Positions 47,694-56,623 of a stretch of DNA of 64,000 nucleotides are shown here, piece after piece. Source of the stretch: Aerococcus viridans (GTDB taxonomy: Bacteria; Bacillota; Bacilli; Lactobacillales; Aerococcaceae); NCBI RefSeq assembly GCF_001543285.1, contig NZ_CP014164.1:2135878-2199877 (forward strand). The letters run 5' to 3'. The position numbers were made by a program, and so were the translations under genes. Below the pieces are notes generated by a model, which did no database searches, was not told the DNA's origin, and saw only the letters and a program-made list of their open reading frames with translations. Every line of letters starts with the position of its first letter. Positions within the stretch are counted from its first letter, which is position 1.

Positions 47694-49505
47694 TTATTCT
47701 ACTGTTACTGACTTCGCTAGGTTACGTGGCTTATCTACATCTAAACCGCGGTCTAATGACGCATAGTATGCTAGTAACTGCGTTGGAATGACTGATACAA
47801 GTGCAGATAACAATGGTTCTACTGCTGGGATGACAATATCGTCACCTTCACGGTCTAAACCTTCCATAGAGATGATTAATGTATTCGCTCCGCGCGAACG
47901 CACTTCTTCAATATTACCACGAGAGTGAGCAGCGGTATTCTCTTGTGTGATTATACCGATAACTGGCGTACCATCTTCGATAAGCGAGATTGTACCATGT
48001 TTCAATTCACCTGAAGCGAAACCTTCAGCTTGAATATATGAAATCTCTTTTATTTTCAAGGCAGCTTCACGACTTACTTCGTAGTCAATTCCACGACCGA
48101 TGTAGAAAGCACTTGCTTTATCAGTGAATAATTCAGTCGCTAATTCATGAATTTCATCTTTATCATCGATCATTACTTGAATAGCGTTAGCAATGATTGA
48201 TAATTCATGTTCCATGTCAAATTGTGCTTCGAATCCTAAGTCACGACGTAAAGCTTCAGCTAATACAGCCATTACTGCGATTTGACCAGTATATGCTTTA
48301 GTAGACGCTACAGCGATTTCTGGACCTGCATGTAATAATAATGTGTAGTCAGCTTCACGTGATAAAGTAGAACCTTTCACGTTAGTGATTGTTAATGATT
48401 TGTAGCCTAATTTGTTGGTTTGAACCAATACTTGACGACTATCTGCAGTTTCACCAGATTGTGTTAAGTAGATGAAGAATGGTTTTTCACTCAATACCGG
48501 CATGTTGTAAGCAAATTCAGATGCTACATGAACTTCAACTGGAATGTTAACCATTTTTTCGATGATGTTTTTACCAACTAAACCTGCATGCATTGAAGTA
48601 CCTGCACCGATGATGTAGATACGGTCGCTTGCATTAATTGCATCGATGATTTCTTGGTCAACTGTTAATTCGTTGTTATCGTCAGAGTATTCTTGGATAA
48701 TACGACGCATTACAGCTGGTTGCTCATCAATTTCTTTAATCATGTAGTAAGGGTATGTCCCTTTATCTAAGTCGTTGGCATCTAATTGTGCAGTATATGG
48801 TGCACGTTCGATTGTTTCGCCAGCTAAGTTTTTAATAGTAACGTTTTCTTCAGTTAAGATAACCATTTCACCGTCATGAATTTCAACGTATTGGTCAGTT
48901 AAATCGATTGATGCCATTGCATCAGAAACGATTGTGTTGAAGTCAGTACCTTTACCGATTAATAAAGGTGATTTGTTTTTCGCTGCAAAAACAACACCTG
49001 GTTGTTCTGAATCGATTAAAGCAAATGCGTATGAACCTTCAATCACGTTTAAGGCTTTTAAGAATGCAGTTTCTGCATCTAAACCGTCTGTTAATGCGAA
49101 GTGCTCAATTAAGTTTACAGCAACTTCTGTATCTGTATCTGAGTGGAAAGTCACGTCAGATAAGAAATCTTCTTTCATTTCCCGGTAGTTTTCAATAACA
49201 CCGTTATGTACTAATGTGAAACGACCTGTTGATGATTGCTGTGGATGGGCATTGCGAACACTTGGTTCACCATGTGTTGCCCAACGTGTATGTCCAATAC
49301 CTGTATGGGCATCTAATGACATGTCCACTTCACTTTGTAGTTTAGCGATACGTCCTTCTTCTCTAAATAAATGACCATTTTGACCATTTCCATCGACAAC
49401 GTATACACCTGCTGAATCATAACCACGGTACTCTAAACGTTCTAAACCGTTTAATAATACCTCTTGAGCTGATCCATTTCCAATATAACCTACAATACCA
49501 CACAT
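47694..49505 (-). CDS. glmS: Glutamine-fructose-6-phosphate aminotransferase
   Basis: 603 residues from the ATG at 49505 (AGGAGG seven bases before it); the frame opens 16 codons earlier without support. After Met removal Cys is the glutaminase nucleophile (MCGIVGYIG); two SIS domains follow and the protein ends [12 protein letters not shown], the conserved tail that TnsD recognises at attTn7. It makes glucosamine 6-phosphate for peptidoglycan. Controlled by a ribozyme in its leader. Counterpart of nagB at 27.6 kb. Confidence 0.98.
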   Translation of the reverse strand: MCGIVGYIGNGSAQEVLLNGLERLEYRGYDSAGVYVVDGNGQNGHLFREEGRIAKLQSEVDMSLDAHTGIGHTRWATHGEPSVRNAHPQQSSTGRFTLVHNGVIENYREMKEDFLSDVTFHSDTDTEVAVNLIEHFALTDGLDAETAFLKALNVIEGSYAFALIDSEQPGVVFAAKNKSPLLIGKGTDFNTIVSDAMASIDLTDQYVEIHDGEMVILTEENVTIKNLAGETIERAPYTAQLDANDLDKGTYPYYMIKEIDEQPAVMRRIIQEYSDDNNELTVDQEIIDAINASDRIYIIGAGTSMHAGLVGKNIIEKMVNIPVEVHVASEFAYNMPVLSEKPFFIYLTQSGETADSRQVLVQTNKLGYKSLTITNVKGSTLSREADYTLLLHAGPEIAVASTKAYTGQIAVMAVLAEALRRDLGFEAQFDMEHELSIIANAIQVMIDDKDEIHELATELFTDKASAFYIGRGIDYEVSREAALKIKEISYIQAEGFASGELKHGTISLIEDGTPVIGIITQENTAAHSRGNIEEVRSRGANTLIISMEGLDREGDDIVIPAVEPLLSALVSVIPTQLLAYYASLDRGLDVDKPRNLAKSVTVE

Positions 49506-49604
49506 GTTGCAGTTTCCTCCTAATTTAGCGACATAAAAGTAGACCCTATCCATATAGGTGTCTTATCGCATTTATTGTTTGGCTACTACGTACGTGGCGG
49601 TAAT

Positions 49605-49745
49605 TTGATAAGGCAAAATGATGGTCTAGATCATTGATTGTCTTACTTTTTTCCCACCTGTGGATTGTACAACCCCTGAATCATCCGCCGAATATTTCGA
49701 TCAATTCAGTCCTCGTCACTTGCTAAGCAAGCCTGGCGCTATCCC
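49605..49745 (-). ncRNA. glmS ribozyme (glucosamine-6-phosphate-activated)
   Basis: On the minus strand the leader reads AGCGCCAG, then a P2 arm, GACGAGG, ATCGAAATATTCGGCGGATG and further stems, the conserved core of the glmS ribozyme. Cleavage is expected between A (49741) and G (49740). High glucosamine 6-phosphate would trigger self-cleavage and lower glmS mRNA. The 3' boundary is approximate. Confidence 0.92.
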
Positions 49746-49789
49746 AAAAATTACGTTTGAGATTTTATTAAAAGTAATAGCTCTTTACA

Positions 49790-49818
49790 TTCTATAAATA
49801 CAAAAAGTTATTGTCAAC
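49790..49818 (-). promoter_or_regulatory. Promoter of glmS
   Basis: Minus strand TTGACA (49818-49813), 17-bp spacer, TAGAAT (49795-49790), about 50 bp upstream of the ribozyme cleavage site. The remaining 49746-49896 shows nothing else. Confidence 0.8.
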
Positions 49819-49896
49819 TTTTTTAGATGTTAATGGCTATAATTTAACCTTTTCTTAAGAAGATATATAGGTTATCCGCTAACTAGATTGCGAGCA

Positions 49897-49924
49897 TAAA
49901 AAAGAGCCAGGAAAAACCTGACTC
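49897..49924 (-). terminator. Terminator of the apf-like gene
   Basis: Minus strand GAGTCAGG / CCTGGCTC with a TTTTT loop and T tail, 63 bp beyond the stop at 49988. Confidence 0.8.
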
Positions 49925-49987
49925 ATTTGTTTGTATTTTAAATATTAATATTTTAAATAACCGTTTCTATAAAGAAAAAACTATATC

Positions 49988-50698
49988 TTAGTACCAACCG
50001 TTAGCGTTCCAGAATGCTAAAGCAGCGTTCCATGAACCGTAACGTTCAGCAACATATTTGTCAGCAGCAACTTCTTGTTCAGCTGGAGATGCACCGTAAG
50101 CTACTAATGTTGGGTTTAATTGGTAACGACCGTAGTAGCCACCTGCAGCGTTGTAAGCTGTGTAAGATCCACCTGACTCACGTTGAGCGATGATTTCTTT
50201 AGCTGAATTGCTAGAGTATGAAGTAGTTGATGCAGTTGTTTCAGCTGCTGGTGCTTTATATGTAGTTTCTTCTGCTACATAAGTTTCTTCAGCTGGCGCT
50301 TCGTAAGTTGTTTCAGTTACTTCTTCTTCAGCTACATCGTAAGTAGTTGCTTCTTCTGATACAGAATCTTCTACAGTTACTTCGTTAACTTCACCAGTTG
50401 TTTCATCTTTTGTAAATGAAAGTTTAGTGCCTGGGAAGATGACGTTAGCGTTTTGGATGTCGTTGATTGCAACTAATGCATTCACACTTACGTCAGATGC
50501 TTTAGCGATAACTGCTAAAGTATCACCGTATTGGATAGTGTATGAAGTTGTTGTATCATCTATAGCTTCTAAATCAGCTGAAACTTCAGCAACTGTACGA
50601 GCAGACCAAGTAGCTGCTTCTACGTTATTGTTGTTTGTAGCAGCGAATAAACCTGCTAATGCAAATGACGTACCTAAGATAATTTTGTTCAATTTCAT
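49988..50698 (-). CDS. apf: Secreted LysM protein, aggregation-promoting factor-like
   Basis: 236 residues. Signal peptide about 1-29 (KIILGTSFALAGLFA, cut near VEA-ATW). One LysM domain (about 53-96, YTIQYGDTLAVIAKASDVSVNALVAINDIQ) binds peptidoglycan, followed by a Thr/Glu-rich linker (100-160) and a C-terminal domain (about 168-236: AQRESGGSYTAYNAAGGYYGRYQLNPT, ending FWNANGWY) like Apf/IsaA/SceD proteins, which are transglycosylase-like. Located outside the membrane. A long structured 5' leader and a WalR-type box upstream suggest envelope-stress or growth control. Confidence 0.9.
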   Translation of the reverse strand: MKLNKIILGTSFALAGLFAATNNNNVEAATWSARTVAEVSADLEAIDDTTTSYTIQYGDTLAVIAKASDVSVNALVAINDIQNANVIFPGTKLSFTKDETTGEVNEVTVEDSVSEEATTYDVAEEEVTETTYEAPAEETYVAEETTYKAPAAETTASTTSYSSNSAKEIIAQRESGGSYTAYNAAGGYYGRYQLNPTLVAYGASPAEQEVAADKYVAERYGSWNAALAFWNANGWY

Positions 50699-50766
50699 GT
50701 GTAAATACTCTCCTTATAAGAATACTGCTTTTTAATTTTATTTTTTAAGTTGTCTGCTGCCATCAA

Positions 50767-50839
50767 GTAGATGACCCGCTATTTACCGCACCTTTATCGT
50801 GCGACTATATTTTAGATAAAGAACACCTGTCTCATCTAC
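50767..50839 (-). ncRNA. Structured 5' leader of apf with possible pseudoknot
   Basis: Transcript sense (minus): GTAGATGA (50839-50832) pairs with TCATCTAC (50774-50767), closing a 73-nt domain. Inside, CTTTATC (50821-50815) is complementary to the loop GATAAAG (50798-50792) of the hairpin CGCAC / GTGCG (50803-50799 with 50791-50787). This is a hairpin-loop pseudoknot by base complementarity. The predicted transcription start lies at the foot of the outer stem. I do not recognise it as a known riboswitch class. Confidence 0.5.
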
Positions 50840-50846
50840 AAGCAAT

Positions 50847-50875
50847 ATCTTAACACGGGCCTTTTTTTAAGTCAT
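50847..50875 (-). promoter_or_regulatory. Probable apf promoter
   Basis: Minus strand ATGACT (50875-50870), 17-bp spacer, TAAGAT (50852-50847). Moderately good; predicts a start near 50840. Confidence 0.5.
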
Positions 50876-50951
50876 GTAAATCAGGCATCTGTTAAAGCCT
50901 CTTAACTGCCTTGACATTAAATCCGGGGTTTTTGAAAACCTTATGTAAATT

Positions 50952-50968
50952 TGTAACAACTTTGTAAC
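50952..50968. promoter_or_regulatory. WalR (YycF)-type box
   Basis: TGTAAC-N5-TGTAAC on the plus strand, an exact match to TGTWAH-N5-TGTWAH known for WalR; a third TGTAAA lies at 50944-50949. About 80 bp upstream of the apf -35. WalR commonly controls cell-wall hydrolases. Confidence 0.6.
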
Positions 50969-51232
50969 ACTATAGCGCTAAAATTATATATATAAAGTGA
51001 TAATCACAATTGTTTTCATAAATGATGTCATATTACCGGAAAATGATGCGTTTTTATTATGAATTAAATAAACAAAGTCCCCAAAAAAGCCTTTATATAA
51101 GTGTTTTAAATTCATGTCAAATCGCAATCGTTCTGTAATATGAGATATGATAATTGCAAAATATTCTTTTTAAATGTCTAATAATACAAATATTTAGATA
51201 AGCTATCGGGTATTTACTTATTTCAAAGCAAT

Positions 51233-51260
51233 AAAAAAAGACCAGGCTCTCGCCTAGTCC
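51233..51260 (-). terminator. Terminator behind the two tRNA genes
   Basis: Minus strand GACTAGGC / GCCTGGTC closed by a GAGA tetraloop, then seven T. Confidence 0.85.
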
Positions 51261-51276
51261 TCTTGATTTATATTAC

Positions 51277-51347
51277 TGGGATAGCTGGATTCGAACCAAC
51301 GCATGACAGAGTCAAAGTCTGTTGCCTTACCGCTTGGCTATATCCCA
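51277..51347 (-). tRNA. tRNA-Gln (anticodon TTG)
   Basis: 71 nt. Minus strand acceptor TGGGATA / TATCCCA, D-loop AGCCAAGCGGTAAGGCA, anticodon loop ACTTTGACT with TTG, T-arm GGTTCGAATCC. No encoded CCA. Followed by its own terminator. Confidence 0.97.
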
Positions 51348-51354
51348 ATGTAAT

Positions 51355-51434
51355 GGAGGGAGAAGGATTTGAACCTTCGAACCCGAAGGAACGGATTTAC
51401 AGTCCGCTGCGTTTGGCCACTTCGCTATCCCTCC
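51355..51434 (-). tRNA. tRNA-Tyr (anticodon GTA)
   Basis: 80 nt. Minus strand acceptor GGAGGGA / TCCCTCC, anticodon loop ACTGTAAAT with GTA, a long class II variable arm (TTCCTTCGGGTTCGAA), T-arm GGTTCAAATCC. Seven bases before tRNA-Gln, so one transcript. Confidence 0.97.
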
Positions 51435-51571
51435 ATATGGTGGTATCCTTGAGTTTTCTTGCCTCAAAAATATCGTACTTGATTAGTATAGCATCAGAAA
51501 TTATAGATTTCAACAGTTTAGCCAAAAGTTTTTAAAAAAATTTTTTGGACTTATTTTACCGCCTTTTTCCC

Positions 51572-52315
51572 TCAGCTTTCTTTACGCTTATCATATAGAA
51601 GAAAGATGCTTTTGAGTGACTGTATTTCTGCTTCATTTAGTCGGCGATAGTCCCCCACCGCTAGGTCGTCAATCCTTAAATCGCCAATTTTTTGTCGGTA
51701 TAAGTCTGTGACTTTTACCCCGCAAGCAAGAAACATTTTCTTCACTTGGTGGCGACGCCCCTCTGAAATTGTGACTAAACCAGTTGAGGATTGCGGGCTT
51801 GCCGAAATGATTTCAAGCCTTGCTGCTTTACAGATCGTGCCATCCTGAAAAATGACACCTGCTTGAAATTGTGCGACCATTTTTTTATCAATAAGGCCAT
51901 TCACAGTGATGCGGTAGGTCTTTGGAATATCAAATTTGGGTTGTTGGAAGATGTAATGGAGCTGGCCATTGTTGGTGACGAAGACGAGCCCATGGGCATC
52001 GCGGTCTAGACGGCCAGTAATTGCTAAATCGCCGGGATTATCTGCTGGTTGAATCAGGTCAATGACCGTTGGGTGGGTCTGGTCTTTATTGGCTGACAGG
52101 TAACCCTTGGGTTTATGGACCAAGTAATAGGTATGGCCAAAATGGCGATCAATTACTATTTGGTCGACGGCAATCTCTTGCCAGCTGGGATCAACAACGG
52201 TGGCGAATTGTGTGACAACTTGGCCATCAACGGTGACATGGCCATCTTTCAATAGGCGTTTGCAGGCCTTTCGGGTCACTTGCCCAGCATCCATAATCAA
52301 TTGTCCAAGTAACAT
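51572..52315 (-). CDS. rsuA: 16S rRNA pseudouridine synthase, RsuA type
   Basis: 247 residues. N-terminal S4 RNA-binding domain (about 1-60) followed by the RsuA/RluB/E/F catalytic domain with GRLDRDAHGLV (D104 region is the catalytic aspartate) and the C-terminal YRQKIGDL ... ALGV-like part. It would isomerise a uridine in the small ribosomal RNA (position 516 in E. coli); the exact site is assumed from the family. Monocistronic, convergent with cdaA's upstream region. Confidence 0.9.
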   Translation of the reverse strand: MLLGQLIMDAGQVTRKACKRLLKDGHVTVDGQVVTQFATVVDPSWQEIAVDQIVIDRHFGHTYYLVHKPKGYLSANKDQTHPTVIDLIQPADNPGDLAITGRLDRDAHGLVFVTNNGQLHYIFQQPKFDIPKTYRITVNGLIDKKMVAQFQAGVIFQDGTICKAARLEIISASPQSSTGLVTISEGRRHQVKKMFLACGVKVTDLYRQKIGDLRIDDLAVGDYRRLNEAEIQSLKSIFLLYDKRKES

Positions 52316-52449
52316 GGGTAAGCTCCTTCCTTTAAAATAGTTCTTTCTATCAGTATAAACATTTTTGGGAAATGTGTCTTAAGTTTCTATCGACAAAAGG
52401 CTGATATGTTATACTTTATAGTGAAAAACTTAGAATGGAGGATAGACGC

Positions 52450-53304
52450 ATGCAAATAGATTGGTCTAGTATTATTTCCTGGACAAATGTTTTCAATCTA
52501 ATTGATATTTTGATTGTTTGGTTGTTTATCTACCAGCTTTTGAAGATTCTAAAGAATACGAAAGCCTTTAATATTTTGAACGGGGTTTTCATCTTCTTGC
52601 TGATTAAAATTATTTCCACCCTCTTCCAGTTGAAGACGGTAGATTGGATCATGAACAATATTATCCAATGGTCTGTCGTTGGTGCGATTGTCATATTCCA
52701 ACCTGAAATCAGACGAGGATTAGATCATTTGGGACAACAATTCTTTGCTAGTAAACGTGAAGCTGGGGCCCGCAATCCAAACGAAAAAATGGTGCGCGAT
52801 TTAGTTGAAGCTTGCGAGTACATGGGTAAACGACGGATCGGTGCTTTGATTTCCCTACAACGTTCGCAACCCTTAAATGAATATGTAGCTACTGGAATTA
52901 GATTAAATTCAGCCATATCATCTCAATTATTGATTAACATTTTCATCCCAAATACGCCCCTACATGATGGTGCCGTGATTATTCAAGATTTAGAAATTGC
53001 TTCTGCCGCTTCTTACCTGCCACTTTCAGAAAACTCGGAGATTCCTAAAGAATTAGGGACTAGACACCGGGCTGCTGTCGGCTTAAGTGAAGTAACAGAT
53101 GCCATCACTATCGTCGTCTCAGAAGAAACAGGTGGTGTTTCAATTACTGAACGTGGCGAGATTACCCGCGACCTTAGTCAAGATGAGTTGTACACCATTC
53201 TAGCGGACAATTTCATCAACACTACTGATGAGGAAGCGAATGATAACTTCTTAACTAACTGGTTTAACCAATTAACAGGAGGTGGCAAGTCAGATGATCA
53301 ATAA
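52450..53304 (+). CDS. cdaA: Diadenylate cyclase CdaA
   Basis: 284 residues from the ATG at 52450; the ATGGAGG at 52435 is its ribosome site, not a start. Three N-terminal membrane segments (about 12-85) and the DAC domain with DGA (173-175) and RHR (205-207), the catalytic and ATP-binding motifs. It makes c-di-AMP at the membrane, controlling K+ and osmolyte balance and linking to cell-wall synthesis. First gene of cdaA-cdaR-glmM, the conserved Firmicute operon. Confidence 0.96.
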   Translation: MQIDWSSIISWTNVFNLIDILIVWLFIYQLLKILKNTKAFNILNGVFIFLLIKIISTLFQLKTVDWIMNNIIQWSVVGAIVIFQPEIRRGLDHLGQQFFASKREAGARNPNEKMVRDLVEACEYMGKRRIGALISLQRSQPLNEYVATGIRLNSAISSQLLINIFIPNTPLHDGAVIIQDLEIASAASYLPLSENSEIPKELGTRHRAAVGLSEVTDAITIVVSEETGGVSITERGEITRDLSQDELYTILADNFINTTDEEANDNFLTNWFNQLTGGGKSDDQ

Positions 53305-54613
53305 GTTTTATAACAATCGAATTGCCCTGTTAATTTTATCGCTCTTCTTATCTATCTTAATGTTTGTATATGTGAAGGCTGAGCAGTATTCGGAAAATCC
53401 AGTGAGTTTCTTCCAAAATGTCAGCGAAGCGACAACGGAAACGATTTATAACGTGCCTGTTTATATAGATGGAAACGTGGATGCGTATTACATCACTGGT
53501 CTACCAGATGCCGTTTCTGTCAGTTTATCGGGACCAAAAAACTTAATTGAACAAACACTTGAAGCCGATGACTTCCGCGTCATCACAGAAGACTTAACCG
53601 ATCTAGGTGAAGGTTCTCATTACATCCAATTACAATTGGAAAATGTTTCAGAAGCCGTGTCTTATGAGATTTCACCTTCAAGCGTCAATATTTCAATTGA
53701 TTCGCTACAAACAACTGAATATCCAGTCCAAGTGGAAATGTCTAATGAATCTGCAGTTGCGGAGGGTTACGAAATTACAGATGTGTCTTTAAGCCAAGAT
53801 TCTGTCACCTTAACTGGTTCGACATCTGACATTGAAAGCGTGAGCAAAGTTTATACAGTCGTCAATATTCCAGATAACTTATCTGAAGACTACACCACAA
53901 CCGCCACTGTCATTACAGAAAATGCGGAGGGGGATATCTTGAATATCAACACCGACCCAAGTGAGGTTGACGTGACCGTTCAAGTTTCGCCTGAAGGTGT
54001 GTCGGTCCCTATTGTGGCCAATATCACCAACGAACGCGAAGGCTACACCTATGAAGCAACGATTTTAGACAGCCAAAACGCGACTTTATCTGGTGACTAC
54101 GATACCATCAATAACACTGAAAGTGTGTCTGCAACCGTTGATGTATCAGGAATTACAACAACAACTACTGTAGACGCGCCCATTGTACTACCTGATGGTG
54201 TAACGAGTTCAAATCCTTCAAGCGTTCGGGTCCAAGTGGTGCCAACCGCTACCGAGTCTTCGTCTTCGTCATCATCTAGCGCGTCATCTAGTGCCTCGTC
54301 AGAAAGCGATGAGGATAGCATCAGCTCAGACACCGCATCAAGCGAGTCTAGCGAAGAAAGTGCTACTAGTAGCGAAAGCGGCACTAGCGGTAATGAATCC
54401 ACTATTGAAGAAGATACGACAAGTGATAGCGACAGCACCAGTTCAACCACAAGCGAAGTTGGCGTAACGACTGGCGTCAGTAACAACTTACAAAATGGCA
54501 ACGGCAATGTCCAAGCCGACCAAAACAATTCAACAAGCTCAGAAAGCGTCTCTAGCTCTTCTAGCGCAAATGTCTTTAATGGAATACTTGCTTTTTTAGC
54601 TAGTTTTTCCTAG
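53294..54613 (+). CDS. cdaR: CdaA regulator CdaR with YbbR repeats and a Ser-rich tail
   Basis: 439 residues from the ATG at 53294 (AGGAGG 10 bases upstream), overlapping cdaA by 11 bp. One N-terminal membrane segment (about 11-28), three to four extracellular YbbR repeats (about 40-315), then a low-complexity tail of about 115 residues that is almost only S, T, E, D and N, ending in the hydrophobic FNGILAFLASFS. CdaR binds and modulates CdaA. The long Ser-rich tail is unusual compared with the roughly 320-residue core. Confidence 0.93.
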   Translation: MINKFYNNRIALLILSLFLSILMFVYVKAEQYSENPVSFFQNVSEATTETIYNVPVYIDGNVDAYYITGLPDAVSVSLSGPKNLIEQTLEADDFRVITEDLTDLGEGSHYIQLQLENVSEAVSYEISPSSVNISIDSLQTTEYPVQVEMSNESAVAEGYEITDVSLSQDSVTLTGSTSDIESVSKVYTVVNIPDNLSEDYTTTATVITENAEGDILNINTDPSEVDVTVQVSPEGVSVPIVANITNEREGYTYEATILDSQNATLSGDYDTINNTESVSATVDVSGITTTTTVDAPIVLPDGVTSSNPSSVRVQVVPTATESSSSSSSSASSSASSESDEDSISSDTASSESSEESATSSESGTSGNESTIEEDTTSDSDSTSSTTSEVGVTTGVSNNLQNGNGNVQADQNNSTSSESVSSSSSANVFNGILAFLASFS

Positions 54614-54663
54614 TATTAACCTGCGTAAGCTAGACTGCCTTTTTTCAAGGCAAGAAACATATC

Positions 54664-54697
54664 TATAACATTTAATTATGAATCAGTAAATGTTATA
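54664..54697 (+). promoter_or_regulatory. Perfect 11-bp inverted repeat upstream of glmM
   Basis: TATAACATTTA (54664-54674) and TAAATGTTATA (54687-54697) with a 12-nt loop, 57 bp before the glmM start. It overlaps a possible -10 (TATACT). Could be an operator or an RNA hairpin; A+T-rich. Confidence 0.45.
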
Positions 54698-54754
54698 CTA
54701 TAACGAAATCGACGACAAAATCGATATTCACTTTCGAAAACAAAGGAGTAAATT

Positions 54755-56119
54755 ATGAGAAAATATTTTGGTACTGATGGAGTTCGCGGTTTAGCGAATG
54801 AAGAATTAACACCAGAATTAGCATTTAAATTGGGTCGTTTTGGTGGTCACGTGTTAATGCAACATGCACCAGAAGGAATGGAACATCCGCGTGTTCTAGT
54901 TGCCCGGGATACACGTATCTCAGGTCAATTATTAGAGCAAGCCTTAACTGCTGGTTTATTATCAGTAGGGATTGAAGTGCAACAATTAGGCGTTATTACA
55001 ACTCCAGCTGTATCTTATTTAACTCGTACTACCGGTGCAACTGCTGGTGTCATGATTTCAGCAAGCCACAACCCTGCCCCAGATAACGGGATTAAATTCT
55101 TTGGTTCTGACGGCTTCAAATTGTCTGACGCTCAAGAAGAAGAAATCGAAGCCTTATTAGACCAAGAAGAAGATACGTTACCACGTCCATCAGCTGAAGG
55201 TTTAGGGACAGTGATTGCTAACCCAGGTGCAGTTGGTAAATACTTAGAATTCCTAGCGTCAACAATTTCTGGTGATTTATCAGGTATTAAAGTAGCTGTT
55301 GACGGCGCTAACGGTGCCACTTCACCATTAGTTAACCGTTTATTCGCTGACTTAGGTACTGACTTTACAACAATGGCGACTTCTCCAGATGGTATCAACA
55401 TCAACGAAGGTGTTGGTTCAACACATACAGAGAAATTACAAGCCCTTGTAAAAGAAACAGGTGCTGATGTCGGTGTGGCCTTCGATGGTGACGGCGACCG
55501 CTGTTTAGCAGTTGACGAAGAAGGTAACCTAGTAGACGGTGACCAAATGATGTTCATCTGTGGTAAATACTTAAACGAACGTGGTAAATTAAACGACAAC
55601 ACAATCGTGTCAACTGTAATGTCTAACTTAGGTTTCCACAAAGCAGTTGAAGAAGCAGGTATGAAAGCACCACAAACCAAAGTTGGTGACCGTTATGTGG
55701 TTGAAGAAATGCGTAAACACGGTTATAACCTTGGTGGAGAACAATCAGGTCATATCATCTTCATGGACTACAACAACACAGGTGACGGCCTTTTATCAGC
55801 AGTACAATTACTACATGTATTAAAAACTTCAGGTAAAAAATTATCTGAATTAGCTGGTGAAATGAAAACTTACCCTCAAGAATTAATCAATGTGCGTGTA
55901 ACACGTGAAGGTAAAACAGAAGCAATGAATTCTGCAACGGTACAACAAGTTATTGATGAAGTGAACGCAGAAATGGCCGGCAATGGCCGTATCTTAGTAC
56001 GCCCTTCAGGAACAGAAAACCTATTACGTGTTATGGTAGAAGCCCAAACCGATGAAGAAGCATACAACTATGCAAAACGAATCGCAGATCAAGTAAGCAA
56101 AGAATTCGGCGTAGAATAA
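54755..56119 (+). CDS. glmM: Phosphoglucosamine mutase
   Basis: 454 residues. Phosphoserine site ISASHNP (about 101-107), Mg loop DGDGDR, sugar-binding GEQSGH and the C-terminal [11 protein letters not shown] phosphate loop. It converts glucosamine 6-phosphate to glucosamine 1-phosphate for UDP-GlcNAc. Third gene of the cdaA-cdaR-glmM operon; in other Firmicutes GlmM also binds CdaA and lowers c-di-AMP synthesis. Its substrate comes from GlmS. Confidence 0.98.
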   Translation: MRKYFGTDGVRGLANEELTPELAFKLGRFGGHVLMQHAPEGMEHPRVLVARDTRISGQLLEQALTAGLLSVGIEVQQLGVITTPAVSYLTRTTGATAGVMISASHNPAPDNGIKFFGSDGFKLSDAQEEEIEALLDQEEDTLPRPSAEGLGTVIANPGAVGKYLEFLASTISGDLSGIKVAVDGANGATSPLVNRLFADLGTDFTTMATSPDGININEGVGSTHTEKLQALVKETGADVGVAFDGDGDRCLAVDEEGNLVDGDQMMFICGKYLNERGKLNDNTIVSTVMSNLGFHKAVEEAGMKAPQTKVGDRYVVEEMRKHGYNLGGEQSGHIIFMDYNNTGDGLLSAVQLLHVLKTSGKKLSELAGEMKTYPQELINVRVTREGKTEAMNSATVQQVIDEVNAEMAGNGRILVRPSGTENLLRVMVEAQTDEEAYNYAKRIADQVSKEFGVE

Positions 56120-56480
56120 AAACAAGGTGTGAGTGAGACCGCTAAGCTCAATAATGCTGGAAGAATAATGCAGTAGCTGATGTAATCAGCTGCAAATTAG
56201 TCTGAAGCAGGCTTGAGCTGGTCGAGCGAACCCGATTAACAAGGTGTCACACAAACCGTTTAGAAATGAACCGTTGGAAGATTAGTGTAGTGACTAACGC
56301 AGTCAGTTGCGAACTAATCTGAAACGCAGTCATTTCTGGTTTGGGGAACCCGATTATCAGGATGTGATACAAACGTTTTATCGGAATGTGACCACCCTTA
56401 TTAAGATGAAATAGCGTATGGCCATCGACATACGCTATTTTTTGTACTTTTTTACAAAATATATATGCATATAAACCTTA
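56120..56480 (+). other. Intergenic stretch after glmM
   Basis: Filled mainly by the two tandem structured repeats (56124-56358). A further partial start (GGATGTGATACAAACG) follows at 56360, and then a plain hairpin, ATAGCGTATG / CATACGCTAT near 56411-56440, with TTTTTT, which is a likely plus-strand terminator. Confidence 0.6.
56124..56358 (+). repeat. Two tandem ~117-bp repeats with conserved stem architecture
   Basis: Unit 1 is 56124-56240, unit 2 is 56241-56358; both open AAGGTGT and close GAACCCGATTA. Outer stem unit 1: GACC (56137) + 4-nt bulge + AGCTCAA pairs with TTGAGCT + GGTC (56220-56223). Unit 2: AAACC + 4-nt bulge + AGAAATGA pairs with TCATTTCT + GGTTT. Middle and inner stems also pair in both units although their bases differ. 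This points to selection on structure, probably RNA. Confidence 0.7.
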
Positions 56481-56600
56481 TTAGACTCGGTAACCCGCCT
56501 CAGATAAAGTCTGTGGCTGTAATAAACCAATCTTGTCATAGTGGCGCAAAGTTTTCCTTGTCACACCAGCCAAATCGGCTAATTCTCCTATTGTATACAT
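56481..56600 (-). pseudogene. Truncated MerR-family regulator (N-terminal HTH only)
   Basis: ATG at 56600 with GAGGTGAG upstream. 39 residues ([20 protein letters not shown], then YDKIGLLQP...GYRV) are a good MerR helix-turn-helix start, then a TAA at 56481 ends the frame. A full regulator would have 100 or more further residues; none follow. Its promoter is still recognisable, and an IS30-family element now sits immediately upstream. Confidence 0.75.
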
Positions 56601-56623
56601 CCTATACTCACCTCTCAATATAT

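Larger units (their letters stand above)
50699..51276. other. Long control region upstream of apf
   Basis: Contains the apf leader RNA, its promoter, a WalR-type box and the terminator for the tRNAs (separate entries). From about 50990 to 51228 I see only A+T-rich sequence without a gene. Confidence 0.6.

Noticed and set aside
50699..50840. c-di-AMP (ydaO) riboswitch in the apf leader
   Set aside because: The conserved core of that class was not found and the domain is too small.
54097..54528. 143-residue minus-strand frame in cdaR
   Set aside because: It is only the mirror of the Ser-rich repeats of cdaR, giving a Leu/Val-rich artefact.
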